Positions 63,201 to 64,000 of a stretch of DNA of 64,000 nt are shown in pieces. How positions within the stretch are numbered: position 1 is the first letter of the stretch; each line of letters opens with the position of its first letter. Below the pieces are notes generated by a model that had not been told where the DNA came from, searched no databases, and was given only the letters and a program-made list of their open reading frames with translations. The stretch is from Pyropia haitanensis (taxonomy: Eukaryota; Rhodophyta; Bangiophyceae; Bangiales; Bangiaceae): positions 1 through 64,000 of the forward strand of contig SDUX01000191.1 in the NCBI GenBank assembly GCA_008729055.1. The letters are read 5' to 3'. The position numbers were made by a program, and so were the translations under genes.

Positions 63201-64000
63201 GGGGGCCAAATTAGGACACAAATGGGCAATTGGGGGCAAGAACTTTCCAAAACTGCAAAGAAAATTGCGGCACAAAATTGACACGTGGAAACCGGCGCTC
63301 CACAAAACACTCGTTGCATCCAACGGACGCGCCAACGAACGGGTCGGCCAACCACCCCATGCACGACGTGCGGGTGGAACCTCGGACGTCGAGCGGGCGG
63401 ATGTATGGCTGGAATAAAGGATGCGAGCCAATTCGGCCGCCGGAGCGCGTGCAGCATTGCTGTACACGCAAAAGTGGGCAAAAGTGGGCAACAGTGGGCA
63501 AAAGTGGGTGAGAAGCGGCCAACCACCCATGCACGACGGTGGGGGTCGAACCTCGGACATGGAGCGGGCGGATCTATGGCTGGAATGAAGGATGCGCGCC
63601 AATTCGGCCGCCGGATGGTGTGCAGCATCGCTGTAGACGCAAAAGTGGGCAAAAGTGGGCAAAAGTGGGCAAAAGTGGGTAGGAAGTGGGCAAGAAGTGG
63701 GCAAAAAGTGGGCAAAAAGGGGGCCAAATTAGGACACAAATGGGCAATTGGGGGCAAGAACTTTCCAAAACTGCAAAGAAAATTGCGGAAAGTCGCCAGA
63801 AAGTGGTCCAACAGTGGCCACAAAGTGCGCCCCGCCACCCAAACTGTCCACTGCGCGTTCCGCCCGTCACACTGGCGTGGACGGTGTGAGGGCGGAACTT
63901 TTGTCGCCGACCGTCACAGCTGGCTGTCGGGACCCCCACGTGGCAAAAACCATCCACAAAATTGACACGTGGAAACCGGCGCTCCACAAAACACTCGTTG
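51281..64000 (+). repeat. Diverged right part of the array with higher-order periodicity
   Basis: Units here carry variants absent from the left part (CACGCCTGG, ACACGCGAAAG, CCAACAAACGGG, GGCCAACCACC). Copy-specific variants recur at 4-unit (about 2752 bases) and 10-unit (about 6882 bases) distances, so blocks of several units were duplicated together. Single-base indels between copies are frequent. Confidence 0.75.
63271..63290 (+). repeat. Deletion junction in a satellite copy (about 171 bases missing)
   Basis: AAAATTGCGG runs directly into CACAAAATTGACACGTGG. The normal interval with the CCACAAAGTGCGCC segment, the hairpin and the first CACGTG box is missing, shortening the unit from about 689 to about 518 bases. 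Confidence 0.8.

Larger units (their letters stand above)
10013..64000 (+). repeat. Macrosatellite: tandem array of a ~689-bp unit, about 78 visible copies
   Basis: The array begins at AGGGCGGAAC (10013) and runs past the window end. Unit starts at 10703, 11392, 12081 and onward are exactly 689 bases apart in the regular part. In order, a unit holds a paired-CACGTG segment, half-repeat 1, a G-run block, half-repeat 2, a longer G-run block, a CAAAGAAAATTGAG spacer and a hairpin. Each unit also carries an AATAAA hexamer (10224-10229 in the first). Copies at 10.0-16.6 kb and 20.5-29.4 kb are identical or almost so; later copies diverge. No frame is conserved in a way that indicates a protein. 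Function is unknown; satellite or subtelomeric repeat is the likely class. Confidence 0.95.

Noticed and set aside
10013..64000. Hundreds of 60-570 codon reading frames in the array, repeated every 689 bases on both strands
   Set aside because: They overlap in up to six frames, change frame at each indel, and have no recognisable domain. They follow from GC-rich sequence with few stop codons. Unit lengths that are not multiples of three (688, 689) also prevent a continuous repeat protein.
10013..64000. CRISPR array or rDNA intergenic spacer
   Set aside because: The period is far too long and there are no spacers, so it is not CRISPR. No rRNA gene sequence is recognisable in the window, so an rDNA spacer is unsupported, although it cannot be fully excluded without flanking sequence.

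Overview
The window reads as GC-rich eukaryotic nuclear DNA, most likely fungal. It shows dense CGG/GTC/CTG microsatellites, a TATA box with E2F-like boxes upstream of the main gene, no operons, and no recognisable tRNA, rRNA or bacterial gene. The only convincing genes are a zinc-finger/tyrosine-recombinase-like protein and a RecQ-type helicase. This pair resembles the OrsD-like (DUF3505-type) plus RecQ proteins that are multicopy in many fungal genomes, often near chromosome ends. Family assignments are from memory of conserved motifs; no search was run.

Region 1 (1-3004, minus strand): the helicase. Every expected landmark is readable in order (Walker A, DEVH box, TATAP, motif IV, QxSGRxxR, a Cys-rich post-helicase element), but they fall in different reading frames. 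I call it a frameshifted pseudogene or a badly sequenced gene. Region 2 (3032-6652, minus strand): an intact 1206-codon gene with two N-terminal zinc-finger-like elements and a C-terminal tyrosine-recombinase catalytic set (R959, K994, R1096, H1157, Y1166). It ends in the same frame as the helicase start, with only 27 bases between the stop and the helicase ATG. Region 3 (6653-7246): a promoter-like region with a TATAAAAG box and a 49-bp tandem duplication carrying E2F-like TTTTGGCGCCAA boxes. Further upstream is a perfect 26-bp inverted repeat, each arm of which is itself palindromic. Region 4 (7247-10012): no gene. It holds a small family of ~44-bp palindromic repeats and about 1.3 kb of strongly purine-biased DNA with degenerate internal repeats.

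Region 5 (10013-64000, 84% of the window): one tandem array of a ~689-bp unit, with about 78 visible copies and one assembly gap. Each unit contains an internal ~172-bp duplication, two G-quadruplex-type G3/7-nt-loop blocks, two CACGTG boxes and a hairpin. Most copies from 10 to 29 kb are identical. Rightward the copies accumulate shared variants, and right of the gap they form higher-order blocks (4-unit and 10-unit periods). All the ORFs in the array are by-products of its composition.

Working model: a recombinase-helicase element lies next to a macrosatellite, possibly in a subtelomeric or other heterochromatic region. The recombinase has an intact frame and its own promoter and could be active. 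The helicase as written cannot be translated. Position near a telomere is inferred, not seen.
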